A program made the position numbers and the translations under genes. Positions 5,981 to 5,993 of a DNA stretch of 5,993 nucleotides are shown here, piece after piece (the first letter of the stretch is position 1; each line of letters begins with the position of its first letter). The DNA comes from Planctomycetota bacterium (GTDB taxonomy: Bacteria; Planctomycetota; UBA11346): positions 1 to 5,993 of the forward strand of contig CANIXE010000151.1 of assembly GCA_947470885.1 (NCBI GenBank), in the 5' to 3' direction. Below the pieces are notes generated by a model. It worked only from the letters and a program-made list of their open reading frames with translations, did not search any database and was not told the DNA's origin.

Positions 5981-5993
5981 ATGACGCCATGAC
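5977..5993 (+). CDS. Start of a downstream gene, truncated by the window end
   Basis: A GTG at 5977 overlaps the stop of the PHP-like gene as GTGA, and its frame stays open for the remaining 17 bases. An ATG at 5989 in the same frame is an alternative start. The ATG at 5981 is in another frame and stops after three codons. Only about five codons are visible, so no product can be named. The call rests on the overlap, which mirrors the GTGAATG junction at the Nudix gene start. Confidence 0.35.

Noticed and set aside
1..5993. CRISPR arrays, transposases, integrases, toxin-antitoxin or defence genes
   Set aside because: No regularly spaced repeats, terminal inverted repeats or motifs of such proteins were seen; the window is almost fully occupied by housekeeping-type genes.

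Overview
This is a GC-rich window, dense with protein-coding genes, and looks like an ordinary chromosomal housekeeping region of a bacterium. No tRNA, rRNA, CRISPR array, transposon or phage gene is visible. The set (folate-pathway ligase, lipoyl synthase, long 'type 2' OMP decarboxylase, GldF/GldG-like transporter parts, Nudix protein) fits a high-GC bacterium. GldF/GldG-like pairs occur in Bacteroidota, Planctomycetota and related groups, and the composition makes a PVC-type or other uncultured high-GC lineage more likely than Bacteroidota. That placement is a weak inference; no marker gene here settles it.

Layout. Positions 2-316 (+) hold the 3' end of a folC-like gene. A five-gene minus-strand run then occupies 259-5120 and reads, in transcription order, lipA (4215-5120), pyrF (3286-4218), a gldF-like ABC permease (2566-3282), a gldG-like auxiliary protein (1050-2573) and a Nudix-box protein (259-1053). 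Junctions in this run are a 4-bp ATGA overlap, a 3-nt gap, an 8-bp overlap and a 4-bp GTGA overlap, so it is almost certainly one translationally coupled operon. Its last gene runs 58 bp into the convergent folC-like gene. A 131-bp divergent intergenic region (5121-5251) separates lipA from a plus-strand gene (5252-5980). I read that gene as a degenerate PHP-fold protein. A further plus-strand gene probably begins at 5977 in a GTGA overlap and leaves the window.

How the genes fit together. lipA (lipoate cofactor assembly), pyrF (last step of UMP synthesis) and the folC-like gene (folate polyglutamylation) are core metabolism. The GldF/GldG-like pair would form the membrane part of an ABC transporter whose ATPase is not in this window. 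The Nudix protein has a two-residue expansion inside its Nudix box and a long N-terminal region I cannot assign. No obviously new system is present. The most interesting items are the putative metal-ligand-less PHP protein, the ATPase-less transporter pair embedded in a lipA-pyrF operon, and the Nudix protein with an altered signature.
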